Source: Verrucomicrobiaceae bacterium (GTDB lineage Bacteria > Verrucomicrobiota > Verrucomicrobiia > Verrucomicrobiales > Verrucomicrobiaceae). Taken from it: DNA of 64,000 bases. Of the stretch, positions 45,642-53,658 are shown piece after piece. Where the stretch lies: NCBI GenBank assembly GCA_019694165.1, contig JAIBCL010000006.1:124001-188000 (forward strand), read 5' to 3'. Positions within the stretch are counted from its first letter, which is position 1. Each line of letters begins with the position of its first letter. The notes below the pieces were generated by a model that saw only the letters and a list, made by a program, of their open reading frames with translations, was not told the DNA's origin and did not search any database. Both the position numbers and the translations under genes were made by a program.

Positions 45642-47339
45642 ATGAAACTCACCTGCCTCGCTCTCCTCGTCTTCGCTGCCGCAGCACACGCCGACGTAAA
45701 GATGGAATCCATCGCGCTGCCGATGCGCGATGGCGTGAAGCTCTCGACTGATGTTTATCGCGACGACGCTGTGGCGAAGGCACCCGTGGTGCTCATGCGC
45801 ACGCCGTATGACAAAGCGAAGGCGAAAGGCAATGCCGAGCGATTCGCGAAGGCGGGCTATGTCGCGGTGATGCAGGACTGCCGCGGCACTCATGCATCGG
45901 AGGGCGTGCTCGCGCCTTACAACAACGAAGGACAGGACGGCTTCGACACCATCGAGTGGATCACGCGCCAGCCCTGGTGCAGCGGTAGCGTGGGCACGAT
46001 CGGTGCGTCTTATGTCGGCGCGGTGCAGTGGCAGGTGGCGGTGGAGAATCCGCCCGCGCTCGCCGCGATGGTGCCACAGGCGACGTGGAGCAGCTTTTAT
46101 CGCAATCTCTACCTCGGTGGCGCGGTGCGTTTGCAACTCATCGCCGGATGGATCGCCAGCAACACACCGAAGCCCGATGGTGTGACGCCCGCCGACATGA
46201 ATGACGCGCTGATGCGACTGCCTTTGAGCAATGTCGATGAAGCCATCGGCTGGCCCATGCCATGGCTCGACGCCTACCTCACGCATCCGCAGCCAGACGG
46301 CTTCTGGACGCGGCTCGAACTCACTTCGCGTCTTCCTGACTTGAAGCTGCCAGTGCTGCACATGGTCGGCTACTACGACTTCTTTTCGCGCGAGTCGGTG
46401 AGCAATTTCATGGTGATGCAAAAGCAGGCGCGTGATCCAAAGACGCGCGCTCAGCAACGTCTCGTGCTCGGTCCGTGGGATCACGGCACGATTGGCAAAA
46501 CCAAGGTCGCCGAAGTGGACTTCGGAGCGGAGGCAGCGGCGGATGTGTTCGCCTTGCAGCTCGATTGGTTTGATCGTCATCTCAAACAAGACGCCGCTGC
46601 TCAAGCCCAGCCGTTCGCGCCAGTGCATTACTTTTCGATGGGCGACAACGTCTGGCGCGATGCGCAAACGTGGCCGCCCGAGGGCTTCACTTCGACTTCG
46701 TTCCACCTCCACTCCGATGGCAAGGCGAACTCGAGCAAAGGCAGCGGTCGTCTCACACGCGAAGAGCCAAAGAGCAACGAAGCCAGCGACACCTTCCGCG
46801 CTGATCCGGCGAATCCCGTGCCCGCCTGTCCCGTCACCGAGGCACGACCGATCAAGGCTGTCGTGTGGGGTCCTGTCGATCAAACCGCGCTCGAGGAACG
46901 CGACGACGTGCTCGTTTACAGCAGCGAGGTGCTCGCCGAGCCGCTCAGCTTTGCGGGCAACATCGAAGCGAAGCTCCACGTCAGCACCGACACACCGGAT
47001 GCCGACTGGGCCGTGAAGCTCGTCGATGTGCGGCCCGATGGCTTCGCGCAAAACCTCGCCACAGGCATTCTGCGCGGACGTTATCGGGACTCGCTGATGA
47101 AGCCCGAGTTGATGAAGCCAGGGCAAGTCTATGAAATCGCCGTCGATCTCGGCCCCTGCGCCGCGACCATCGCAAAAGGCCATCAACTTCGCGTGGACAT
47201 CTGCGGCTCGCTCTTCCCGCTCTATGATCGCAACCCCAACACTAGCGAAGGCATCTTCGGCAGCAAAACTGCCATCGCGAACGAGCAGGTGCATCACCGT
47301 GCTGGCGCGTTGTCGCGGATCGTGTTGCCTGTGAAGTGA
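45642..47339 (+). CDS. CocE/NonD family hydrolase (X-Pro dipeptidyl-peptidase S15-like)
   Basis: 565 residues with a signal peptide (MKLTCLALLVFAAAAHA). Alpha/beta-hydrolase core: VKLSTDVYRDD, VLMRTPYDK, GYVAVMQDCRGTHASEG, the nucleophile serine in GTIGASYVG, and the catalytic His in LVLGPWDHGTIG. The C-terminal jelly-roll domain of the family is present (LHVSTDTPDADWAVKLVDVRPDG ... LRVDICGSLFPLYDRN). Relatives cleave esters such as cocaine or beta-lactam precursors, or X-Pro peptides; here an acyl-sugar or ester substrate would fit the neighbourhood (inference). The ATG at 45642 was chosen for the signal peptide; a TTG 30 bp upstream is also in frame. The GH5-like gene follows. Confidence 0.92.
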   Translation: MKLTCLALLVFAAAAHADVKMESIALPMRDGVKLSTDVYRDDAVAKAPVVLMRTPYDKAKAKGNAERFAKAGYVAVMQDCRGTHASEGVLAPYNNEGQDGFDTIEWITRQPWCSGSVGTIGASYVGAVQWQVAVENPPALAAMVPQATWSSFYRNLYLGGAVRLQLIAGWIASNTPKPDGVTPADMNDALMRLPLSNVDEAIGWPMPWLDAYLTHPQPDGFWTRLELTSRLPDLKLPVLHMVGYYDFFSRESVSNFMVMQKQARDPKTRAQQRLVLGPWDHGTIGKTKVAEVDFGAEAAADVFALQLDWFDRHLKQDAAAQAQPFAPVHYFSMGDNVWRDAQTWPPEGFTSTSFHLHSDGKANSSKGSGRLTREEPKSNEASDTFRADPANPVPACPVTEARPIKAVVWGPVDQTALEERDDVLVYSSEVLAEPLSFAGNIEAKLHVSTDTPDADWAVKLVDVRPDGFAQNLATGILRGRYRDSLMKPELMKPGQVYEIAVDLGPCAATIAKGHQLRVDICGSLFPLYDRNPNTSEGIFGSKTAIANEQVHHRAGALSRIVLPVK

Positions 47340-47393
47340 ACCGCGTTCGTGCGTGGCTCCATGCCGCGCCATATCGTTTTCAGGATGCTCACC

Positions 47394-48506
47394 ATGCTTC
47401 GTCGCTCACTTCTGATCGCCACCTTTGCGATCACATTGCCATCGATCTCCATTGCCCAGCTTACGTCTGGCCCAAACGCCACCGTGCTCAAGGATGGCAA
47501 ACCGTTTCGCGGCATCGGCATCAACTACTTCGATTGCTTTCTGCGCACGCTGAAGAAGGGCGATGACACGAGTTATGACGCTGGTTTTGCGACGCTGAAG
47601 TCGAAGGGAATTCCGTTCGCTCGCTTCTGCGCCACCGGCTTCTGGCCGAAGGACATGCAGCTCTATCAAAAGGATCGCGCGGAGTATTTTCGGCGGCTCG
47701 ATGGCGTGGTCGAGTCGGCGAGAAAGCACGGCCTGGGGCTGATTCCATCGTTGTTCTGGCTCTACTCCTGCGTGCCCGATCTCGTGGGCGAGCCGATGGA
47801 CCAATGGGCGAATCCGCAAAGCAAGACGCAGGCCTGGATGCGCGAGTATGTGCGCGAGGTGGTGACACGATATCGCGACAATTCAGCGATCTGGGCTTGG
47901 GAACTCGGCAACGAATACTCGCTCTCCGCGAACCTGCCGAACGCAAAGGATCATCGCCCGCAGATCGTGCCCGCGCTCGGCACACCCACGACGCGCAGCG
48001 AGCACGACGAGCTGACCTTCGACATCGTGCGCAAGGTCTTCGTCGCCTTTGCCAGCGAGGTGAAGAAGCATGACCCGCGGCGGCTAATCTTCACCGGCGA
48101 CAGCTTCCCGCGACTCTCCGCGTGGCATCAGGAGCACCAGAACAAGTGGACGCACGACACGATGGATCAGTTCGCCGAGATGCTGACCAAGGCGAACCCC
48201 GATCCCATCAGCGGTATCGGCCTCCACGCGTATGAGGACGACGACCAGCGCTTCGCGAAGTCGATGGAAGTCTCGCGTGCTCTGAACAAGCCGCTCTTCA
48301 TCGGCGAGTTCGGCGCGCAAGGTCGCACGCCAGAGCAGGGAGCGAAGTGCAAGCGACTGCTCAATGCAATCATCGAACATCAAGTCCCGCTCGCCGCGCT
48401 GTGGGTCTTCGATTTGAAAAGCCAGCCCGACTTCACCGTCACCGCCGACAACGACCGATCCTGGCAGCTCGACCTCATTTCCGAGGCGAACAAGCGACTG
48501 CGGTGA
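47394..48506 (+). CDS. GH5-like glycoside hydrolase (cellulase/mannanase-type), secreted
   Basis: 370 residues with a signal peptide (MLRRSLLIATFAITLPSISI). TIM-barrel glycosidase of clan A: GKPFRGIGINYFDCFLR near the N-terminus, acid/base Glu in WAWELGNEYS, GIGLHAYED, and nucleophile Glu in LFIGEFGAQG. Members of this type hydrolyse beta-1,4-mannan, glucan or related glycosides; the exact substrate cannot be inferred. Several ATGs are in frame (47349, 47361, 47385, 47394). The last is best: AGGA at 47382-47385 lies 8 nt upstream and the signal peptide begins at once. Last gene of the plus-strand locus; the next gene converges. Confidence 0.88.
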   Translation: MLRRSLLIATFAITLPSISIAQLTSGPNATVLKDGKPFRGIGINYFDCFLRTLKKGDDTSYDAGFATLKSKGIPFARFCATGFWPKDMQLYQKDRAEYFRRLDGVVESARKHGLGLIPSLFWLYSCVPDLVGEPMDQWANPQSKTQAWMREYVREVVTRYRDNSAIWAWELGNEYSLSANLPNAKDHRPQIVPALGTPTTRSEHDELTFDIVRKVFVAFASEVKKHDPRRLIFTGDSFPRLSAWHQEHQNKWTHDTMDQFAEMLTKANPDPISGIGLHAYEDDDQRFAKSMEVSRALNKPLFIGEFGAQGRTPEQGAKCKRLLNAIIEHQVPLAALWVFDLKSQPDFTVTADNDRSWQLDLISEANKRLR

Positions 48507-48583
48507 GCGCGATCACTGCGCGTTGCTCGGAATGCGGGGGAACCGCGCCCTGAATCGGCGTGCCGTGCGCAAAGCGGAACGCC

Positions 48584-49762
48584 TCACGATGCGCCGCCGA
48601 CGCAGCGCAAGATGAGATTCACCACGGGGCCCGGTATGAACCAGCGTGAGCGTTCCAGCACCTTGCCGGTCCTTTGCTTGATGAAGGTGGAGGCGCGGGT
48701 GATGCCCTTCGAGCGGCCCGTCGGCTGGAACTCGGGATCGGTGGGATCGACCAGCAGCGTGTCCACAATGAAGACGTTGGCCGCAGTTTTGGAGGGGGTC
48801 ACGGTGTGCTTGATCACGAGGTTCCCCGTGGCCTTCGCGCCGCCGGTGACAAAGTTGTAAGTGTGGTAGCCATCGGTGTCGGTTTCGTTGTTCACGCGCG
48901 TGCGCGAGGCGGAGTCGATGAGCAGCACGCTTACGATCTGCTCGTCGCTGTCGGTGACGAGCAGGATGCGGTTGAAGCCGCCAGGGAAGACGCCGCTGAA
49001 GGCATGCGCGCTGAATGAATCGACAGGGAAACCTGGAGTGGCGACCTTCGATTTCGTCGATGCGGCGCCATCAAGGTTCAGAGCCTTCTTGGCATTCGTG
49101 AGGGGCGAGAGGAACGGCACGCCGGGGTAAATCTCCATGGAGGCGTCCACGTCGGTGGTCTCGCTGGGCTTGCCCGCGCTGCCGAAGAGACGCGCGAGGT
49201 CTTTGCGCACCATGTCGCCGCCGCGGCGCGTGCTGCTCCAGCCCGAGGACAGTTCGATCTTGCCCGCGCGCTTTGCCGGTGATTCCTCGACGACCCGTGT
49301 CATGGCTGGCGGTGTGGCGGAGGGCGCGGGTTTGGACGAGGGCGATGGCGTGGCTGCGACTGGTGCCGGCGCGGGCGGGGGTGTGGCCGGCGCGGGAGGC
49401 GGCGTGCCGGCGAGCTTGATCTGATCCGTGCCCTTGATCACGATCTGCGGCTTCTTGTCGGGTCCGGCCTCGATGCGGCCGCTGAGGGATACTTCTTTGC
49501 CTTCATACTGCTTCAAGTCACCGACCGTGGCAGTATTCCCCGCGAAGATGATGCCGCCAAAAACGTGCTTTGGATAGCTGGCACCGAAATTCAGGAATGT
49601 CGTTCCTTTGCTGGAAGTGAAGACAGAGAAGACCTTGCCGGTGACGGTGGCTTCCTCGCCGATGTGCTGCGCGGCCTCGGCGTCCGTGTAGGCGGGCTTC
49701 GATTGTCCGAAGGCGGCCGCTCCGATAAGGGCGGTGATGAGCGAGAGAAGTTTCGATTTCAT
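48584..49762 (-). CDS. Secreted protein with N-terminal OB-fold-like domain
   Basis: 392 residues with a signal peptide (MKSKLLSLITALIGAAAFGQ). Residues about 25-115 resemble bacterial OB-fold nucleic-acid-binding-like domains of exported proteins: YTDAEAAQHIGEEATVTGKVFSV ... GTTFLNFGASYPKHVFGGIIFAG ... YEGKEVSLSGRIE. A Pro/Ala-rich linker (about 120-160) joins it to a C-terminal domain of about 220 residues (SSGWSSTRRGGDMVRKDLARLFGS ... NLVIKHTVTPSKTAANVFIVDTLLVDP) that I do not recognise. It is monocistronic, converging on the GH5 gene. Function unknown. Confidence 0.78.
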   Translation of the reverse strand: MKSKLLSLITALIGAAAFGQSKPAYTDAEAAQHIGEEATVTGKVFSVFTSSKGTTFLNFGASYPKHVFGGIIFAGNTATVGDLKQYEGKEVSLSGRIEAGPDKKPQIVIKGTDQIKLAGTPPPAPATPPPAPAPVAATPSPSSKPAPSATPPAMTRVVEESPAKRAGKIELSSGWSSTRRGGDMVRKDLARLFGSAGKPSETTDVDASMEIYPGVPFLSPLTNAKKALNLDGAASTKSKVATPGFPVDSFSAHAFSGVFPGGFNRILLVTDSDEQIVSVLLIDSASRTRVNNETDTDGYHTYNFVTGGAKATGNLVIKHTVTPSKTAANVFIVDTLLVDPTDPEFQPTGRSKGITRASTFIKQRTGKVLERSRWFIPGPVVNLILRCVGGAS

Positions 49763-50121
49763 GCGGTCTCCGGTCCGTAGGTTTAGCCGCCCGGCGCGGA
49801 AGGTGCAATCTTTTTGGCAAGCGCGTGGCGCAGGCTGGCCGGGACGCCGTTGTACAGATGACCGGTCGAGTGAACCGCGAGCATCCGGGAGTTGCAGAAG
49901 ACAGCCCTCTTGCTCCGGCTTTTCCCCAATGAAGACGGGGACGATGGTGCTGCCGCGCCGTGCCAAGGAGCAGGCGATTCCGTGTCCCTTCGGGCGCTCG
50001 GTGCGATGCCTCGCGCAGCCGGGCGGCAGTTCGTTTTGCTCCGCTCCCAATGAGAGGGCGGGTGGCTGCCCGTTCGCGGAGGTGCTCCGTGTTCCAGCCC
50101 GATGTTTCGCCGTGCACCGCG
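49763..50121. other. Intergenic stretch, 359 bp, no gene recognised
   Basis: It lies between the OB-fold protein gene and the TauE/SafE gene, both on the minus strand, and presumably holds the promoter of the former. Open frames on both strands are short and show no domain or signal. A GC-rich segment CCCCAATGAAGACGGGG near 49927 is weakly palindromic. I see no tRNA or clear terminator. Confidence 0.4.
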
Positions 50122-50880
50122 TCATCCGTGATGCCACTGGTCCCAGAGGAGCTTTGCCACCATGGCGAGCACTGCCGCGAGAAACACGACGCGGATGAGC
50201 GGCGCGCCGTGACGCACCACCAGACCCGCGCCGAGCCGCGCGCCGGCGAGCTGGCCGCAGATCATCACAGCGCCCACGTCGTAGCGGATGCGTGCGGCAA
50301 GCGCGAAGGCGATGAGGGCGGCGATGTTGCTGGCGAGATTCACGACTTTGGTGAAGGCGGTGGCCTTGGTGAGTTCCAGTCCGGCGAGCGTGATGCAGGC
50401 GATGGTCCAGAAGGAGCCCGTGCCGGGGCCGAAGAAGCCGTCGTAGAAGCCGATCGCCGAGCCGCAGATGAGTGCGAATGGCAGCGGCGCGAGGCGCGCA
50501 TGACGCTCGTGGCTGCCGAGGCGCGGACTGGCGAGCGTGTAGCCGGCGACCCCGAGGAGCATCCAGGGCACGATCTTCTTCAGCACCGCATTGCTCACCA
50601 GCGTCACGGTCACGGTGCCGAGAGCGGCGCTGATGAAGGTGACGGCCACCGGTACGGTCATGCGCCGCCAGTCCACCAGGCCCGCCGTCGCATAGCGTCG
50701 CACGGCGACGATGGTGCCGAAGGAACTTTGCAACTTGTTGGTGCCCAGCGCCAGTTGCGGCGGCAAGCCCGCCCACAGCAGCGCCGGCATCGAGATCAGG
50801 CCGCCGCCGCCGGCGATGGCATCGATGAAGCCCGCGCTCATGCCCGCGACGGCCAGCAGCAGCAGTGTGGAGGCGTCCAT
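50122..50880 (-). CDS. TauE/SafE family permease (sulfite/organosulfonate exporter-like)
   Basis: 252 residues, integral inner-membrane protein with about seven to eight transmembrane segments. The family motif GFIDAIAGGGGLISMPALLWAGLPPQLALGTNKLQSSFGT occurs near the N-terminus and its second-half counterpart GFYDGFFGPGTGSFWTIACI ... ATAFTKVVNLASNIAALIAF in the middle. This matches the YfcA/TSUP branch, which moves sulfur-containing or other small anions; the substrate is not predictable. ATG at 50880 gives MDASTLLLLAVAGM; an ATG 21 bp upstream would overlap the preceding gene. It begins 4 bp after the stop of the NHL protein gene, so the two are probably co-transcribed. Confidence 0.92.
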   Translation of the reverse strand: MDASTLLLLAVAGMSAGFIDAIAGGGGLISMPALLWAGLPPQLALGTNKLQSSFGTIVAVRRYATAGLVDWRRMTVPVAVTFISAALGTVTVTLVSNAVLKKIVPWMLLGVAGYTLASPRLGSHERHARLAPLPFALICGSAIGFYDGFFGPGTGSFWTIACITLAGLELTKATAFTKVVNLASNIAALIAFALAARIRYDVGAVMICGQLAGARLGAGLVVRHGAPLIRVVFLAAVLAMVAKLLWDQWHHG

Positions 50881-50884
50881 CACG

Positions 50885-51916
50885 TCAGTGGATGCGCTCA
50901 AACTTCAGCAGCGGCGCGGCGGGTGAAGAAAACTGCGCGACATAAAGATTGCCGTCCGCATCCACCGCGATGCCGTGCGGATGGATGAAGGGCGCGCCGG
51001 TGGAGCGCATCGGCAGCATCGCGCCGGCAGTGTCGTATTCGGGCGGGGTGCCGCCGATGTTCGAGATCACGCGGTTGGTCTTGTCGAGCACCGACACGAA
51101 GCCAGGCGCGTTCTTGTCCTTCGGCCACTGGTCGCCGAGATGGGGCACGAACATGAATTCACCGAAGATCACGGCATCGCGCGGATTGCCGCCGGGCATG
51201 GCGAACTTGTCGATGAACGTGCCATCGAGCGTGAAGCGCTTCACCTCCTGCTTGTCGCTCATGCACACGAAGACCACAGGGTGCGCCGCGTCACGCGTAT
51301 CGACCACGCCGCCGTGCGGGCCGAAGTGCGCTAGCTGCGCCTCGCCCTCGCCGATGGTGCCGCCCCACGAGCGGACGAGCGTGCCGTCCGCGGCGTAGTG
51401 ATGGACGAAGTCTTTGCCGTAGCCGTCGAAGACGTAGAATTCGCCGCCCTTCGGAGAGAGCAGCACTTTGGAGGGTTTGTACTCCGCCGCCGTCTTGTAG
51501 AGGCCGGTCTTTTCCGGCCACGGCAGGTGCATCAGCTCCTCGCCCGTGAGCGTGAGCTTCCTCACCTCATGCAGTGCGGTGTCGGTGATGAAGAGGACCT
51601 CGCGGCCGGTCTCCTCGGCCCGAGTGAGTCCATGCGCGCCGGGCATGCGTGCCGTCCATGTGCCGAGCAGCCCGCCGGCGGCGCTGAGGATGACGATGTT
51701 GTTCTCCGGCTGATCGGTGAGAAACAGGATGCGTCCCGCGCGGTCGATGGCGAGGCCGTGCCCATTTTTCACCATTACCTTCGCCAGCGCATCGCGTGCC
51801 CAGCCATCGACAGCACGGTAGCGGAACTCTCCCTGGCCGAGCACCGCCGGCTCGGCGGCGGGAGCGATGCGCGAGAGCAAATCGAGGAAGCAACAGATGA
51901 GCAGAACGGCTTTCAT
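50885..51916 (-). CDS. Secreted NHL-repeat beta-propeller protein
   Basis: 343 residues with a signal peptide (MKAVLLICCFLDLLSRIAPA). Six-bladed-propeller repeats of the NHL/PAL type: NGHGLAIDRAGRILFLTDQP, PSKVLLSPKGGEFYVFDGYG, HVGPHGGVVDTRD-like FGPHGGVVDTRDA, and HPHGIAVDADGNLYVAQF. The layout resembles the lyase domain of peptidylglycine alpha-amidating monooxygenase but no catalytic assignment is possible. Probably periplasmic. It is the first gene of a two-gene unit with the TauE/SafE permease and is divergent from the lipoprotein gene at 52124 (207 bp apart). Confidence 0.85.
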   Translation of the reverse strand: MKAVLLICCFLDLLSRIAPAAEPAVLGQGEFRYRAVDGWARDALAKVMVKNGHGLAIDRAGRILFLTDQPENNIVILSAAGGLLGTWTARMPGAHGLTRAEETGREVLFITDTALHEVRKLTLTGEELMHLPWPEKTGLYKTAAEYKPSKVLLSPKGGEFYVFDGYGKDFVHHYAADGTLVRSWGGTIGEGEAQLAHFGPHGGVVDTRDAAHPVVFVCMSDKQEVKRFTLDGTFIDKFAMPGGNPRDAVIFGEFMFVPHLGDQWPKDKNAPGFVSVLDKTNRVISNIGGTPPEYDTAGAMLPMRSTGAPFIHPHGIAVDADGNLYVAQFSSPAAPLLKFERIH

Positions 51917-52123
51917 GGCCGTGCATCGTGGCAGAAGGCCGCAGGGATGCCAAGCGCGACGAGCGGAAATGCCGCGTAATGGCTTGCCCGCCCGTCGGCT
52001 GTGGCACTGCGCTTCCGGGGCAAGGTATGGCGAAGTCCGGCGCGGCGGCCGCGTCGAGCGGGCGTTTCCACAAGACCGCGGCAAATCGGTTGAGCGGCAG
52101 TTCTGCGGGTGGAGAATCCCTGC

Positions 52124-53086
52124 ATGACGAACGACCACGCTCCCAAATCCCGCCGCAAATGCGGGCACCTCCGTGCATGGCATTGCTGCGCCGCGTTGTT
52201 GTGCGTCGCCGCCTGCAAGCGGCAACCGGACCCCATGTCAGCCACCCGGGAGGAGCGCATGGCTGCGGCGCGAAGCGAGGCGCGGCAGATGCTGCTCGAT
52301 CCAGGGAAGGCGCTGCTCGGGCGTGCGGAGTTCGTCATTCGTGAGGAAGGGCTTGTCGGGCCGGCGCTCGATCAAATCATGCGCAACGTCGAGTCCGTGC
52401 TGGGCGGCGATGCGGAGAGGCTGCATTTCCAACTCAGCGTGCAGGCGGACCTGGCGCGCAACGAGATGCTCGTGAGTGATGCGGGGCTGGCCGTGGTGTC
52501 GCGGCAGGCGGCGGCCCGCTTTGCCGCGCCGGAGATCAAGCGCCGCGAGATCGCCACGCCGGGTGTGAAGGCGGGCGCGTTGGAGAAAAAGCTCGGCGAG
52601 GTGGCGGGCATTGTCTTGTCCGGTCGTCCCGCCGTGCCGCGCGACATACCGCCTGAGCGTCACGTCGAGATCGAGGCGGACTACGGGCTGCTGCCCGCGC
52701 CGCTGGAGAAGAACAGCCGGGCGAAGGGCTACGTCACACCCGTGCGTCCTCGGGCTGACGATGGCGGCTGGCTCGAGCGCGACCATCCGGACCGCCCGCA
52801 TTCCGCGGTGGTCGCGCGTTGCGCGCTCGACTTGATCCGGCAGCATCCTGAGGCGGCGCGGCTCGTGTTGCGCTTCATCGTCTTGCGCCGCATGGGCCAG
52901 CCGGTGGAGTGGCAGTTCACCGTCGAGACCGAGCCCGAGGCCGGTGCCTTCGTCATCGAAGGTGCCGGCAGATCACCGGGCTTCGACGAGAAGTCACCGT
53001 CCTTGCGCCTGGTGATCTCGCAGCTCCGCGAACTCGCGGCCAAGGCACCATCGGCACCCTCCGCCGCGCCCATCAGGGCACCTTGA
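52124..53086 (+). CDS. Hypothetical lipoprotein
   Basis: 320 residues. N-terminus with basic residues, then a hydrophobic stretch WHCCAALLCVAAC that fits a lipoprotein signal with Cys as lipidation site. The mature protein is helical and charged (EERMAAARSEARQMLLDPGKA ... GEVAGIVLSGRPAVPRDIPPERH), with a C-terminal alpha/beta part (ARLVLRFIVLRRMGQPVEWQFTVETEPEAGAF). I recognise no family. GGAG at 52111 lies nine bases ahead of the ATG and supports this start. An 8-bp hairpin 60 bp downstream may be its terminator. Confidence 0.7.
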   Translation: MTNDHAPKSRRKCGHLRAWHCCAALLCVAACKRQPDPMSATREERMAAARSEARQMLLDPGKALLGRAEFVIREEGLVGPALDQIMRNVESVLGGDAERLHFQLSVQADLARNEMLVSDAGLAVVSRQAAARFAAPEIKRREIATPGVKAGALEKKLGEVAGIVLSGRPAVPRDIPPERHVEIEADYGLLPAPLEKNSRAKGYVTPVRPRADDGGWLERDHPDRPHSAVVARCALDLIRQHPEAARLVLRFIVLRRMGQPVEWQFTVETEPEAGAFVIEGAGRSPGFDEKSPSLRLVISQLRELAAKAPSAPSAAPIRAP

Positions 53087-53658
53087 AGCCGGGCATTTTG
53101 TGGTGGGGCGCCTCACAAACAGTGTGATGCGTCTTCTTCATGAGTGTCGGAAGTCCAGGCAGAGAAGGCGACTTCCGGGGCGGAAGACCATCATTGAGCG
53201 GCGAGATCGCGGCGGCACCGGCACATGGGTGGAATGGCGGAGCCTTTTCCGAAATCATCTGCCCTCGCCGGGAAGATTTTCCTTGTCGGATTTCGGGCAT
53301 TATGAAATAAACATGCCCTTGCCTTGCTTCGCAGAGGCGCTGCGGTGTTCCCGAGACCCGCGAGTCTGTCGTCGCGTTTCCTGTTTCCCGCCTGTCAGGT
53401 CGAGCCGATGAACATTCCCGCACTTTTCCGCAAGTCCGCTCATTCAAGGGCACGCAGCCCTGCGAAGGCGCGTGCCCTCCGGCGAAAGGCGCAGGCGAAA
53501 GTCCGTCATCGCACCGTATTGATGCGCCAACAGCGTGCCGCGCGTGCCAGCGCGGCGGCTGCATTTGCCATGGTCTGGCACTCGCGCGCCGCGCCGGCCT
53601 TTCCTTGATCGGACATTCCATCTTCCACCACATCACCCCACACCCCGCTGCTCCCCCC
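53087..53658. other. Intergenic stretch, 572 bp, with two perfect hairpins
   Basis: No convincing gene. CGGAAGTC (53148-53155) pairs with GACTTCCG (53170-53177) and AGGGCACGC (53447-53455) pairs with GCGTGCCCT (53470-53478), each around a 14-nt loop. The first could end the lipoprotein transcript; the second lies about 180 bp ahead of the giant propeller/collar gene and might be in its leader. A basic 66-codon frame at 53408-53608 spans the second hairpin but lacks coding features. Confidence 0.45.

Noticed and set aside
45633-47372. 579-codon minus-strand open frame
   Set aside because: Antisense of the CocE/NonD hydrolase, which has a signal peptide and catalytic motifs on the plus strand.
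53408-53608. 66-codon basic small ORF ahead of the giant gene
   Set aside because: Arg/Ala-rich without ribosome binding site or similarity, and it spans a hairpin; more likely non-coding.
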